This document shows, one piece after another, positions 50,341-60,127 of a DNA stretch of 64,000 bases. The position numbers and the translations under genes are program-made. Location: contig JAJEBE010000058.1 of assembly GCA_022822545.1 (NCBI GenBank), forward strand, positions 62,001 to 126,000, in the 5' to 3' direction. The stretch is from Anaerolineae bacterium. Lineage in GTDB: Bacteria > Chloroflexota > Anaerolineae > Aggregatilineales > Phototrophicaceae. The notes under the pieces are model-generated. The model was not told the origin of the DNA, did not search any database, and saw nothing but the letters and a program-made list of their open reading frames with translations. Every line of letters begins with the position of its first letter. The first letter of the stretch is position 1.

Positions 50341-52956
50341 TCACGATCGAGCGGCGCGGACGGCGACAAAGGTGAAGACCAGCAGGACGCCGAAATAGAT
50401 CAGTACGCCAATCCAGGTCAGCGTCCCGCCCCTGCCGGCGTACATCATGAAGGCAGCAGCGACCGTGAGGATGCCGATAAGCAGCATCACCGGCTGGTTT
50501 ACCGACGACTTCAGTTTACCATCGGGCGCTTCTTCGCCATCCACGATATAGCCTTGCTCTTCCAGCCGCTGGCGTGATTCCGGATCGACGGCGGCGTAAC
50601 CACCGCTGACGTAGTTGACCGCCTGCCGCAAGCCGAATTCGACGCCGCTGGTCTCGGGGTGCAGCAGCATGACTGGCGTCGAGGTGCGCTCGGCGATGGC
50701 GATGGGGGTATTGCCGAAGAGTCGCTGCTTCACGCGGGTATCGCGCGTCTCGCCGATGACGACATAATCGTAATTGCCGGCGGCGTCGACGATGGCATCG
50801 ACGCGCTGCGGGTTGATCTGGGTGTGCAGAGTAACCTGCTTGCCTTCTACCTTGACCGCGTCAATCTGACGCTGCAGGGCGCGGGTCATGCGCTCGCGCT
50901 CGGCTGATGAGGTATCGGGCGAGAAGACATGCAGCAAGTCCAACTGCAAGTCGGACTCGGAGAATAGCTGGATCAGTTGCAGGGAGTAACCGACTTGGCG
51001 CGGTTCGGCGATGGGCATGAGAACACGCTGCGCGGCGGCGGTCTCGCCCGGTTGCAGCATCATGACATCACAGTTCACCTCGCTCAAGACCTGGTCGATA
51101 TTGGAGCCGAGCACGGAGCGGCCTTCGGGCGTGATGATGCCATGCCAGCCGATGACCAGCAGGTCGGCTTGCTGTTCGTGGGCGGTGTCGATGATGGCCG
51201 GCGCCACCCGCCGCGCCAAACGCACGATGTATTCCAGGGCGACCTCGTCATCGTCCACCATCGAGATTGCCTTCTCGCGCAGGGCATCGCCGCCGGAGAG
51301 ATAACGATGACCGGAGGACAGGGGCGTGGGCGAGGGCACCGTGACCACATGCAGCAAGGTCACCTTGCCGCCGTTCATCTTGGCCGCATGCACCGCCGGC
51401 GGCAGCAGGGTGGCCAGCGAATCCGGATTGGCGACCGGCACGAGGACGCGATAAGGCGCTTCCTGCGTGGGCGTCATCAGCGCGGTCTGCTGCACCACGG
51501 GCGTGCGATGCGCTTTCTCTTGTCGCGGTCGGGCGTAGAGGAAGTAGATCAGGAAGCCGCCGCCGATCCAAATCGCCGCGTATATCCAGGCGAAGATCGA
51601 GATTTCGAACAGAGAGAGCACGAGCAGGAATTGCATGCCGATGGCGATCATGGGCAGGATGGGGAAAAAGGGCAGCAAGAAGCCGTATTTCAGGTTCTTG
51701 CCATATTTGCCGCGTATCGTCAGCACGGCCAGATTCACTTGCAGGAAAAGCAGGATGAACATGATATCGGCGGAGGCGGCGACATCTTTGATGGGCAAGG
51801 TCAGCGCGACAAAAATGATCAAGACGCCGGACCAGCCTAACGCGACATGCGGCGTGCGGGTCTTCTGGCTGACGCTTGAGAAGCTATCCGGTAGCGCGCG
51901 GTCCCGCCCCATAGCGAAGGAGACGCGCGTTGAGGAGAAGGTGGTCGCGTTCAAGGCGCTCATGGTGGAAAGGATGGCGCCCAGCATGATCAAGAAGGTG
52001 CCGAAAGGCATGAACTGTTCGGCGGCGCGGGCGATGCCGATCTCGCCGAGCTCGCCCAGCCATTCGTAGATGACTGTGCCTTCCGGCGGTGTTACTGCGC
52101 CAATGATGACAAAAGCAACCAGCATGTATATCGGCACGACGATTGCCAGCGAGAGGAAGACAGCGCGCGGGATATTCCGCCGCGGGTCGCGCACTTCCTC
52201 GCCCGCCTGCACGATGATCTCGTAGCCTTCAAAGGCGATGAAGGTCAAGCCCATCGCGCTGACGATGCCGATGATGCCTTCGGGCGCGAAGTTGTTGAAC
52301 TTCTCGAAGTGGATCGGCTCGCCGAAGATGACGAACAAGCCGCTGATGATGAAGATCATGATGATGATGACTTTGAGCACTGTGACGATATTGCCAACCG
52401 CCCCCGTCTCCGATGTGCCGCGATAGTTGATGTAGAGGAAGAGCAAGATGATGAGCACGGCGAAGAGCTTCGTGACCAGTTCGGCTTCGGTCAATTCAAT
52501 GCCAAAGGGCAGGAGAATCGGACCGGAGAAGAAGAGGTTCGCGTGCTGGCCATGGCCGGCATCGGGATTGCCAAAGAGGATACGCAGCAATTCGTAGATG
52601 AAGCTGCCGAAGCCGACGCCGTAGAGGCTGCCCGCCACCGCATGGGCGAACCAGCTCATCCAGCCAGCCAGGAAGCCGTTGGGTCCCGGCAAGCCTTCCT
52701 TCACCCACAGGTAACCGCCCCCCGCTTCCGGTATCGCCGAGCCGAGTTCCGCGTAGACCATGGCGGTGAGAACGGTGATGACGCCGTTGAGGGCGAAAGC
52801 GAGGATGAGGGCGGGACCGGCGACACCGGCGGCGATGCCGGTCAAGACGAAGATGCCAGCGCCGATCATCGCGCCGACGCCGATCATGGTAATGTCGAAT
52901 AAACCTAAATTGCGAACCAGCCCGACGTGCTGTGATGAGTCCGTCGCCGATGCCAT
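50341..52956 (-). CDS. APC-family transporter fused to two universal stress domains
   Basis: This protein has 871 residues. Residues about 1-480 form a 12-helix amino acid-polyamine-organocation transporter with IGVGAMIGAGIF (25-36) and the later FEGYEIIVQAGEEVRDPRRN segment. Two UspA domains follow (about 495-640 and 645-785), each with a nucleotide-site segment (GRSVLGSNIDQVL and RLFGNTPIAIAER). Two further helices (about 822-838 and 844-867) end the protein, an unusual addition. AAAGGAAG precedes the ATG. It probably transports amino acids or another organic cation under nucleotide or stress control. Confidence 0.9.
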   Translation of the reverse strand: MASATDSSQHVGLVRNLGLFDITMIGVGAMIGAGIFVLTGIAAGVAGPALILAFALNGVITVLTAMVYAELGSAIPEAGGGYLWVKEGLPGPNGFLAGWMSWFAHAVAGSLYGVGFGSFIYELLRILFGNPDAGHGQHANLFFSGPILLPFGIELTEAELVTKLFAVLIILLFLYINYRGTSETGAVGNIVTVLKVIIIMIFIISGLFVIFGEPIHFEKFNNFAPEGIIGIVSAMGLTFIAFEGYEIIVQAGEEVRDPRRNIPRAVFLSLAIVVPIYMLVAFVIIGAVTPPEGTVIYEWLGELGEIGIARAAEQFMPFGTFLIMLGAILSTMSALNATTFSSTRVSFAMGRDRALPDSFSSVSQKTRTPHVALGWSGVLIIFVALTLPIKDVAASADIMFILLFLQVNLAVLTIRGKYGKNLKYGFLLPFFPILPMIAIGMQFLLVLSLFEISIFAWIYAAIWIGGGFLIYFLYARPRQEKAHRTPVVQQTALMTPTQEAPYRVLVPVANPDSLATLLPPAVHAAKMNGGKVTLLHVVTVPSPTPLSSGHRYLSGGDALREKAISMVDDDEVALEYIVRLARRVAPAIIDTAHEQQADLLVIGWHGIITPEGRSVLGSNIDQVLSEVNCDVMMLQPGETAAAQRVLMPIAEPRQVGYSLQLIQLFSESDLQLDLLHVFSPDTSSAERERMTRALQRQIDAVKVEGKQVTLHTQINPQRVDAIVDAAGNYDYVVIGETRDTRVKQRLFGNTPIAIAERTSTPVMLLHPETSGVEFGLRQAVNYVSGGYAAVDPESRQRLEEQGYIVDGEEAPDGKLKSSVNQPVMLLIGILTVAAAFMMYAGRGGTLTWIGVLIYFGVLLVFTFVAVRAARS

Positions 52957-53140
52957 AGCCAGCTTCCTTTATCTGATTTTCAGGGTCCGATGCCGGTACA
53001 GTCGCTTCATCCCGGTCTTCGCATCCGCCACGCTTCCGCTCAAACGAGCGCTTACGGACGAAACTTAAGAACAGATTCTACTACTCACTTTAGCCCAGTT
53101 GCCTGACTTTTGACAAGTACCCTCCGCCGAGAATCGAAAT

Positions 53141-53171
53141 GCAGGGGCGACTCTGCCGGTCGCCCGCAAAT
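53141..53171. repeat. Short-form intergenic palindrome
   Basis: GCAGGGGCGACTCTGCCGGT followed by CGCCCGCAAAT is a copy between the APC and arabinose isomerase genes. Confidence 0.7.
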
Positions 53172-53220
53172 CGTGTCAATTGAGGCATACAAAGAGTTTT
53201 GCCCAGGCCTATTACCAGCT

Positions 53221-54717
53221 TCACCCGCCCAGCTTGTAAGCCAGATCATTCCAGCGCAACTCGTTCTTGAAGCGGCGCAACTCGGTCGACTCGTCGATCT
53301 GCACGTATTCGATGCCCGCCATCTCGCTGAAGTCGTAGATGTGCTCGGCGCTCAGCGCCTGGCTGAATATGGTATGATGCGCCCCGCCGGCGTAGATCCA
53401 GGCGGCCGCGCCAACGGCGAGATTGGGATGCGGACGCCACAAGGCGCGCGCCACCGGCAGCTTGGGCAAGGGCTGCTCCGGCTTGATGACATCGACGGTG
53501 TTGACGACCATGCGGAAGCGCTCGCCCATATCCACCAGCGAGGCATTCAGCGCCGCGCCGGCAGCTGTATCGAAGACCAGCCGCGCCGGATCGGCCTTGC
53601 CGCCGATGCCGAGGGGATGCGCCTCCAAGCTTGGCTGAGCGGCAGCGATGCTGGGGCAGACCTCAAGCATGTGCGCGCCCAGCACGGCCATATTGTCGGG
53701 CTGGAAGTGGTAAGTGTAATCCTCCATGAAAGACGTGCCGCCGGCCAGGCCCTCGGCCATCACCTTCAGCGAGCGCAGCAGAGCCGCCGTTTTCCAGTCG
53801 CCCTCGGCGCCGAAGCCGTAACCAGCCGCCATCAGCCGCTGCACCGCCAAGCCGGGCAATTGCGCCAGGCCGTGCAAGTCTTCAAATGTGGTCGTGAAAG
53901 CGGCGAAGTCGCCATCGCGCAAAAATTGTGTCAAGCCTAGCTCGATCCGCGCCGCTTCGCGTATGGACGAATGACGCTCGCCGCCTTTTCTCAGATCCGC
54001 GCTCAAGCGATAGGCCATCTCGTATTCCGCGACCAGCGCGTCGATCTCGCCGTCGCTCACCTGATTCACGACCTCCGCCAGATCGCCGACGCCGTAGCCA
54101 TTAACCTGGTAGCCGAATTGCGCCTGCGCCGCCACTTTGTCGCCTTCGGTCACCGCCACATTGCGCATATTGTCGCCGAAGCGCGCCACCTTCATGCTTC
54201 GGGTCTCATGCCAGGCGGCCGCCGCTCGCGCCCAAACCGCGATCTGCCCTTGCAGGCGGGCATCGCGCCAATGTCCGACGACGACCTTGCGCCGCAAGCG
54301 CAGCCGGCTCATCATGAAGCCGAACTCGCGATCGCCGTGCGCTGCTTGATTGAGGTTCATGAAGTCCATGTCGATACTTGACCAGGGGATGTCGCGGTTG
54401 TATTGACTGTGCAGGTGCAGCAGCGGCTTTTGCAGCGCGGTCAAACCGGCGATCCAGTTCTTCGCCGGCGAGAAGGTGTGCATCCAGGCGACCACGCCCA
54501 CACATCGCGCGTCGGTGTTGGCGTCGCTGCAAGCGCCGAGTATCTCTTCCGGCGTGGTCAGCACCGGCTTGTAGACGACTTGGGGCGGAATCTCCGCCAG
54601 GTCGTCCAGATAGGCGGCGATCTCGCGCGAGTGCGCGCCGACCTGCTCAATGGCTTCCGGTCCGTAGAGGTGCTGACTGCCGGTCAAGAACCAGATTTGG
54701 TAATCGCTAAGTGGCAT
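53221..54717 (-). CDS. araA: L-arabinose isomerase
   Basis: This protein has 498 residues, as expected (the E. coli enzyme has 500). It begins [19 protein letters not shown], the family N-terminus. Metal and active-site residues are in [33 protein letters not shown] and [13 protein letters not shown] (two Glu and two His of the Mn site). AAGGA precedes the ATG. It converts L-arabinose to L-ribulose in the cytoplasm. It is followed by no gene on the same strand close by and preceded, after 173 bp, by araD. No ribulokinase gene is visible in the window. Confidence 0.97.
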   Translation of the reverse strand: MPLSDYQIWFLTGSQHLYGPEAIEQVGAHSREIAAYLDDLAEIPPQVVYKPVLTTPEEILGACSDANTDARCVGVVAWMHTFSPAKNWIAGLTALQKPLLHLHSQYNRDIPWSSIDMDFMNLNQAAHGDREFGFMMSRLRLRRKVVVGHWRDARLQGQIAVWARAAAAWHETRSMKVARFGDNMRNVAVTEGDKVAAQAQFGYQVNGYGVGDLAEVVNQVSDGEIDALVAEYEMAYRLSADLRKGGERHSSIREAARIELGLTQFLRDGDFAAFTTTFEDLHGLAQLPGLAVQRLMAAGYGFGAEGDWKTAALLRSLKVMAEGLAGGTSFMEDYTYHFQPDNMAVLGAHMLEVCPSIAAAQPSLEAHPLGIGGKADPARLVFDTAAGAALNASLVDMGERFRMVVNTVDVIKPEQPLPKLPVARALWRPHPNLAVGAAAWIYAGGAHHTIFSQALSAEHIYDFSEMAGIEYVQIDESTELRRFKNELRWNDLAYKLGG

Positions 54718-54768
54718 GTTTTATATCCTTACGCTTTGTGTCTACAATAAAGTTAAAATTCGTAGATT

Positions 54769-54797
54769 CGTAGAGGCGCCCGAGGGTCGCCCGCAAT
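54769..54797. repeat. Short-form intergenic palindrome
   Basis: TAGAGGCGCCCGAGGGTCGC followed by CCGCAATA is a degenerate copy lying between araA and araD. Confidence 0.55.
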
Positions 54798-54852
54798 ATC
54801 CTTGTATTGCGGCGTGAACAGTGCGTTAGCAGCAGGACGCGTGTTTCCGCCA

Positions 54853-54885
54853 AAACCTCTGTGCTCTCTTTGATCTTTGCGGTTA
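54853..54885. repeat. CACAGAG-type repeat, inverted and degenerate
   Basis: AAAACCTCTGTGCTCTCTTT, then GATCTTTGCGGTTA resembles the inverted CACAGAG element at 31557, with a GCAAAG-type tail. Confidence 0.55.
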
Positions 54886-54890
54886 GCCGT

Positions 54891-55544
54891 TTACCGTTGC
54901 CCATACACATTCTGATAGCGATCGTGCAGTTTGTCGATCTCTGCCTGCGGGATCGGAATGACCTCGCCCAATTGCCGCGCGGTCCAGACGATGGCGGCGT
55001 TGTCCTCCGTCATCACCGCCGCCTTGACCGCGTCCTCCGCGCTCCCGCCGATGGTGAAAACGCCGTGATTCTGCAGCAGCGCGGCCGGGCTGCGATGCCC
55101 CGTCAGCTTGTCGACCACCAGCTTGCCGATCTCCTCGCCGCCGATCAAGCTGAAACCGCAGCAGGGGATCTCCCCGCCGAATTCGTCGGCCATCGCTGTT
55201 GTGACGCAGGGAATCGGCTCGCCGATGACGGCGAAGGCGGTGGCGTAACGGGAGTGCGTATGCGCGATGCCCTTGACCGCTGGCATGTGGCGATAGATGT
55301 AACAATGCGAAGCGGTATCGGAGGAGGGGGCCAACTCGCCGTCAACGACGCGCCCGTCCATATCAATGATGACCATGCTGGCCGGCGTCAAGTCTTCAAA
55401 GCGCAGTCCGCTCGGTTTGATGACGACCAGCCCACTGGCCGGATCGCGCGCGCTGATATTGCCGCTGGTCCAGGCGACCAGCCTGTTCTTCGGCAATTCC
55501 GCGTGCAACTGGCAGACTTCCTCGCGCAATTGTTTCAGGCGCAA
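54891..55544 (-). CDS. araD: L-ribulose-5-phosphate 4-epimerase
   Basis: This class II aldolase-fold enzyme of about 217 residues converts L-ribulose 5-phosphate to D-xylulose 5-phosphate. The zinc His pair is in IAHTHSRYAT, the third His in LLQNHGVFTIGG, and SSDTASH and TSGNISARD are substrate/phosphate segments. No ATG start fits: TTG 55544, with GGGAG upstream and the family's usual N-terminal length, was preferred over TTG 55565. A promoter (TTGATC, 17 bp, TATTTT on the minus strand) lies at 55592-55620. It is upstream of araA on the same strand. Confidence 0.95.
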   Translation of the reverse strand: MRLKQLREEVCQLHAELPKNRLVAWTSGNISARDPASGLVVIKPSGLRFEDLTPASMVIIDMDGRVVDGELAPSSDTASHCYIYRHMPAVKGIAHTHSRYATAFAVIGEPIPCVTTAMADEFGGEIPCCGFSLIGGEEIGKLVVDKLTGHRSPAALLQNHGVFTIGGSAEDAVKAAVMTEDNAAIVWTARQLGEVIPIPQAEIDKLHDRYQNVYGQR

Positions 55545-55591
55545 GAACCTCTCTCCCTTACCCAAGGCCTATCACTGTTGAGACCTGCGAG

Positions 55592-55620
55592 AAAATAACA
55601 GATTACCGGTCAACGATCAA
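55592..55620 (-). promoter_or_regulatory. Promoter upstream of araD
   Basis: On the minus strand TTGATC (55620-55615) and TATTTT (55597-55592) are separated by 17 bp. It gives the arabinose genes their own transcript separate from the upstream glycosyltransferase gene. Confidence 0.45.
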
Positions 55621-55630
55621 GAATCTGCGC

Positions 55631-57526
55631 TTAGATAATCACTTCGGCAAGTTCCAGTTCCTCCGATACCCGGCCAGCGTCGCCCAACCAGGGAACAGTC
55701 CTTCCCGATTCCGCATCATACACAATTGCAATCAGTCGGTACTCGCCAGGCGGGACCCCGACAATATCAAGGGCGAAGTGTCGAAGCTCTCTTTCGTTTA
55801 TGAACGGCAAATCAAGCCCCTTCACGCGTTCCCGGTTGGCATCCCAGAGCTGCCAGGACATCTTATAGCGCGCGTGCGATCCCGTTTCCTGCGGGCGCCA
55901 CTGGTCGACAAAAAGCAGCTTGGAGCCATCGTCATTGACCTCCGCGCCGAAGAATTGATATGTAAACCACTCGCTTTCACCCGACTGTAGTTGAACGGGC
56001 GGATATTCACAGTCAAGTGTTTCCCAGCGATATTGCAACAATACTGTAGCGTTTAACATCTTCTCTGTATGACACAACTGGTAATGCCGCTCGCGCATTG
56101 CGGCGAATACACTCGTCATGTCCGGCGCGGCGCTCGAGGTCTGATAGGTTATCCATACCGACGGGGACCTGACAGCGTCGAATCCCGGCGACTCGAAATC
56201 CTGGAAAAGAGGCTTGGCCGAAATGCCGTGACGCTCGAAATAGTATTCGCCCGCGCGGTGGCCAAAATGGAAATCATCTAGCCAATAGCGGTGATTGGCA
56301 TCGGAGTAAACCATGACCTGCGGTCTGAGTTGCTCGGCCCTGGCCATTCGAGATATCGCCGGGGCGGGTATTCTGCCCAGACTCGCGGCTCGACCTTGAG
56401 TGAGATACTGTTTCCACTCGCCGCTCTGTTGAAATGCCACTGCGGCAATCAGCCAAAGCGGAATAATCAGCAGCGTCCAGCGACGCCAGCGAAAAAGCGC
56501 CAGCCAACTCGCCGCCATGAACAGTATCAAGGGAAACATTAGCGACAAACTATAGCGAACGTGCTTTATACCGAAGCGCTGAACCAGCGAAAAGCAAACG
56601 GTCAAAACGAACAAGCCTATTAGCCAGATGATAAAAAACCTCATCGTCCAACCTGGCTGGCGACGCCGGCTGGCGATTACAAGCCCGCCAATAGCCGGGA
56701 GCAGCAACCAGGGCTGACCGTTGAGCATTACCCTCAAATGGGTTCCAGCATAAACCGCGCCATCGATTATCTCATGTGGCGTGCCCCGATTCTCCCAGCG
56801 ATTGAGCCCGCCGCCCGCCACCGTAACAATCAATGGCGACAGGCAAAGGATCACTGCGCCGGTGACTACGGGGAATACCAGCCAGTTTCTTGTTCTTTTG
56901 GCGAAAAGCAAATGAAACAGGCTCAAAGCCCCTAATAAAAATAGCGCGTTGAGTATGTGAAGGCTCACTAAGGCTGCAACAGCGGCGGCCAACGCAAGCG
57001 CAAGTCTTGCCGAGGTCCGCTTTTGTCGCTCGCTTATGCGCCAATAGAGCCACAATAGGCAGCCGGAGCAAAAAACGATAAAGCTGTACATGCGCACAAT
57101 ATCGTAGTAGAAGTTGTAGAATGTGTTGGCGGAAATAATGATGAGCGCGATAAGTCCCGCTGCCGGCGCGAAAATATCCCGCGCGCATCGATACGCGACG
57201 GCCAGCGACAATAGCGCGCAGTAAATTGCCGGCACGCGCGCCATGACAATATTGTCAGCGACGAGATGTCCCCAAGCGCTCAATAATAGAAAATATCCCG
57301 GCATGTGATCGGGGCCATTGCTCCAAAGTCGAGCAACGATCGACATCGGCGCAAGATCGCTCTCAAATACGATACCGGCGACCAGCGCTGAGTAGAATTC
57401 GTCGCCGCTAAGTGTGTATTGCGTGAAATTGTGGATAGCAAGAGCGCTTGCGACAAGAATTACCGGCAAAACGATGCCCCAATGGTTCAGGGCAAAGTTT
57501 AGCTTTCTGGCAAGCGTCGTGGACAT
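55631..57526 (-). CDS. GT39-type membrane glycosyltransferase
   Basis: This 631-residue protein has about ten to eleven helices in residues 17-390 and a soluble C-terminal domain of about 250 residues. After the first helix (17-34) the acidic pair D42-E43 in TLSGDEFY matches the catalytic loop of GT39/ArnT-like enzymes using polyprenyl-phosphate sugars. NGPDHMPGYFLLLSAWGH and IVRMYSFIVFCSG fit the next loop and helix. ATG 57526 avoids overlap with the upstream gene; ATG 57559 is an alternative. It is the last gene of the transporter operon, so its link to uptake is unclear. Confidence 0.8.
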   Translation of the reverse strand: MSTTLARKLNFALNHWGIVLPVILVASALAIHNFTQYTLSGDEFYSALVAGIVFESDLAPMSIVARLWSNGPDHMPGYFLLLSAWGHLVADNIVMARVPAIYCALLSLAVAYRCARDIFAPAAGLIALIIISANTFYNFYYDIVRMYSFIVFCSGCLLWLYWRISERQKRTSARLALALAAAVAALVSLHILNALFLLGALSLFHLLFAKRTRNWLVFPVVTGAVILCLSPLIVTVAGGGLNRWENRGTPHEIIDGAVYAGTHLRVMLNGQPWLLLPAIGGLVIASRRRQPGWTMRFFIIWLIGLFVLTVCFSLVQRFGIKHVRYSLSLMFPLILFMAASWLALFRWRRWTLLIIPLWLIAAVAFQQSGEWKQYLTQGRAASLGRIPAPAISRMARAEQLRPQVMVYSDANHRYWLDDFHFGHRAGEYYFERHGISAKPLFQDFESPGFDAVRSPSVWITYQTSSAAPDMTSVFAAMRERHYQLCHTEKMLNATVLLQYRWETLDCEYPPVQLQSGESEWFTYQFFGAEVNDDGSKLLFVDQWRPQETGSHARYKMSWQLWDANRERVKGLDLPFINERELRHFALDIVGVPPGEYRLIAIVYDAESGRTVPWLGDAGRVSEELELAEVII

Positions 57527-57536
57527 CGCGCGGTTT

Positions 57537-57926
57537 TCATTTCCGTCTCGCAGATGCATCGCCAAAGATGCGAATAGCGAGACGGTTGGCGAGGGGTATC
57601 GTCCGCTCCTCGCCGCGCAGCGCCCGCAGGAAGCTGATGAGCCAATTCACGACCAGGAAGACGGCCACCGCGATAACCAGCGAAAACAAGGAAATCGTGA
57701 CGACCGGCCCAACCAGGGGAACCAGCCCGATGATATAGCCGACAACTGCCCAAACGATCAAGCTCAGGACCAGCGTGAAAACCGCGGCGATGCTCTGCTG
57801 GGCGTGAACGCGCGTCAGTTGGTTGCGCCCGTCCGCGATAAGTGCGATGATGCCGCCGAGCAGCGGCACGATATACGCCAGCGCGGCAAACGCGCGGCCG
57901 TCGCTATCAGGCTTCGTTTGCGACAT
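57537..57926 (-). CDS. Small membrane protein, DUF4870/Tic20-like
   Basis: This 129-residue protein has a short charged N-terminus ([20 protein letters not shown]) and three hydrophobic segments (about 13-32, 46-72 and 76-98), ending in a basic tail. The HAQQSIAA segment between the first two helices is typical of DUF4870. Its ATG at 57926 lies 20 bases inside the end of the ATPase gene, with GGGAG upstream, so translation is coupled. The function is unknown. Confidence 0.72.
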   Translation of the reverse strand: MSQTKPDSDGRAFAALAYIVPLLGGIIALIADGRNQLTRVHAQQSIAAVFTLVLSLIVWAVVGYIIGLVPLVGPVVTISLFSLVIAVAVFLVVNWLISFLRALRGEERTIPLANRLAIRIFGDASARRK

Positions 57927-58959
57927 CCGCAACTCCCTGCAACTCCAGTTCATCAGCGAAGTGGCAACGCGCGACATGATTCGGCGCGATATTCACCAAT
58001 GGCGGTACTTCCTCCTGGCAGATCTCTTTGGCATAGCGACAGCGCGGATGGAAAATGCAGCCCGATGGCGGATTGGCCGGGCTGGGCACATCGCCTTCCA
58101 GGATGATCCGCTCCATCTTGATTAGAGGATCGGCCGGCGGCACCGCCGATACCAGCGCCTCGGTATAAGGATGCTTCGGGTTGCGCAGCAACTCATCAGT
58201 CGGCGCCAACTCCACCAGCTTGCCCACATACATCACCGCGATCTTGTCGCAGATATGCTCAACGACCGAAAGGTCATGCGAGATGAAAATGAAGGTCAAG
58301 CGCAACTCGTCTTTTAAGGTTTGCAGCAAGTTCAACACCTGCGCCTGCACCGAAACATCCAGCGCCGAGACCGGCTCGTCAGCGACGATCAAGCGCGGAT
58401 TCAACGCCAGCGTCCGCGCCACGCCGATCCGCTGCCGCTGCCCGCCGGAGAATTCGTGGGGATAGCGCCCCATATATGCTGGCTTCAAGCCGACCGCTTG
58501 CATCAATTCCGCCACGCGCTCCGTGGTGGCGCTGCCCGTGGCCTCGCCGTGTATCACCAGCGGTTCGGCTATGATGTCCCTTACTGTCAGACGCGGGTTC
58601 AATGAGCTAAACGGATCCTGAAAGATCATCCGCATTTCTTTGCGCAAGTCCTTCATCTCCTTGCGGCTGATCTTGGCGACATCCACCCAACTGCCATCGG
58701 AGCGATGGAAGAGCACTTCGCCGCCGGTCGGGTCATAGAGGCGCAGTAGCGTACGGCCGACGGTCGTCTTGCCGCAACCGCTCTCGCCGACTAAGCCCAT
58801 CACTTCCTGCTCGCCCAATTCAAAGCTGACGCCGTCAACCGCCTTGATCGTGCCGACGCGCCGCTGCAGCATCCCTTGCCGCAGGGGAAAGTGCATCTTC
58901 AAGTCCTTGACCTTGAGGATGATATCGCGCTTGCCGTTATCCGCGGGCCTGTCAGCCAT
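57907..58959 (-). CDS. Oligopeptide-type ABC transporter ATPase (DppF/OppF)
   Basis: This 350-residue ATPase has Walker [10 protein letters not shown], the signature [13 protein letters not shown], Walker [13 protein letters not shown] and the switch His in [11 protein letters not shown]. The C-terminal domain with [14 protein letters not shown] carries the cysteines typical of the OppF/DppF iron-sulfur or oligopeptide C-terminal domain. It follows the permease gene by 16 bp. It pairs with the DppD-type ATPase cut at the right edge. Confidence 0.94.
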   Translation of the reverse strand: MADRPADNGKRDIILKVKDLKMHFPLRQGMLQRRVGTIKAVDGVSFELGEQEVMGLVGESGCGKTTVGRTLLRLYDPTGGEVLFHRSDGSWVDVAKISRKEMKDLRKEMRMIFQDPFSSLNPRLTVRDIIAEPLVIHGEATGSATTERVAELMQAVGLKPAYMGRYPHEFSGGQRQRIGVARTLALNPRLIVADEPVSALDVSVQAQVLNLLQTLKDELRLTFIFISHDLSVVEHICDKIAVMYVGKLVELAPTDELLRNPKHPYTEALVSAVPPADPLIKMERIILEGDVPSPANPPSGCIFHPRCRYAKEICQEEVPPLVNIAPNHVARCHFADELELQGVADVANEA

Positions 58960-58975
58960 GCCGAACTCGCTCCAA

Positions 58976-60109
58976 TTACAGATTCGAATAGGGATCGGCC
59001 GCGTCTCTTAAGCCGTCTCCCAGGAAGTTGAGGCCGAGGACCGCCACCACAATGAAGATCACCGGCGTCAGAATCCAGGTGTTTTGCCCCAGGGTCTCCA
59101 GGCTCTGCGCGCTTTTCATCAGGAAGCCCCAACTCGTCAGCGGCTCGTTGATGCCGATGCCCAGGAAGCTCAGGAAGGCCTCAGCCAGGATGATATCGGG
59201 GATCATCAGCGTCAGGATCACGATCACATGACTGAGCACGTTGGGATAAAGATGCTTGAAGATTATGCGGAAGTCGCCCGCGCCCTGCTCCTTCGCCGCC
59301 AGGATGAAGTCCGTCTCCCGCAGGGAGAGCACCTTGCCGCGTACCTCGCGCGCCAGAACCGCCCAACGCAAGAAGGGGAAGATGAACGCCATCACCAAAA
59401 ACTTCTGCTCACCCGACCAGGTCGTCGGGATCACCGCCGCCAGCGCCATCCATAAGGGCAGCTCGGGGAAAGACATAACGACTTCCACAAAGCGTTGAAT
59501 TACATTGTCGATAGCGCCGCCGTAATAGCCCGAGATCACCCCGACTGACGAGCCGACCACGATCGCGATCAGCGCCGCCAATATACTCAGTGACAGCGAC
59601 ACGCGCCCAGCCAGGCAAATGCGCCCCCATAAGTCGCGCCCGAAACGATCCGTTCCCAGCAGGTGCAAACGCACTTCATCGGTATCCAGCCCGAAGAGGT
59701 GCAAATCCGTCGTGATCAGACCAAAGAGTTCGTACTCCCAGCTGCGCACGAAGAATTGCACATTGTAGCGGCTGTCGGGATCGATCTTGGGCCGCGCTTG
59801 ATAGGTAACCGGGTCGATCTCCAATTCTTGCTTGTACACGAATGGCCGCAAACTGAAGTTTCCATCCAGGTCAAAAAAACGAATCTGCGTCGGCGGCGTA
59901 TAAGAATCGCCCAGTGCTGTCGCGTACAGGTTGTATGGCGAGAAGAACTCGGGGAAGATGGCCAGCACGATCAACATTACGATCATCAGCCCGCCGACGA
60001 TGGCGGCCTTGCTGCGGCTGAAGCGCTGCCAGACCAACTGCGAATAAGAATCGCTGCTTTCTTCTGACTCTTCCTCAGTCATCAGTGCGTCTTCGTAAAC
60101 GTCTTGCAC
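58976..60109 (-). CDS. Oligopeptide-type ABC transporter permease (DppC/OppC)
   Basis: This 377-residue permease has a long acidic N-terminus ([19 protein letters not shown]), first helix near 40-58, and an extra soluble stretch of about 100 residues (about 65-155) before [17 protein letters not shown], longer than in most DppC proteins. The EAA loop is [19 protein letters not shown]. The frame opens at GTG 60109; ATG 60082 is possible. It follows the DppB gene by 18 bp. Confidence 0.9.
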   Translation of the reverse strand: MQDVYEDALMTEEESEESSDSYSQLVWQRFSRSKAAIVGGLMIVMLIVLAIFPEFFSPYNLYATALGDSYTPPTQIRFFDLDGNFSLRPFVYKQELEIDPVTYQARPKIDPDSRYNVQFFVRSWEYELFGLITTDLHLFGLDTDEVRLHLLGTDRFGRDLWGRICLAGRVSLSLSILAALIAIVVGSSVGVISGYYGGAIDNVIQRFVEVVMSFPELPLWMALAAVIPTTWSGEQKFLVMAFIFPFLRWAVLAREVRGKVLSLRETDFILAAKEQGAGDFRIIFKHLYPNVLSHVIVILTLMIPDIILAEAFLSFLGIGINEPLTSWGFLMKSAQSLETLGQNTWILTPVIFIVVAVLGLNFLGDGLRDAADPYSNL

Positions 60110-60127
60110 CTAGATCTTATCCTGCCG

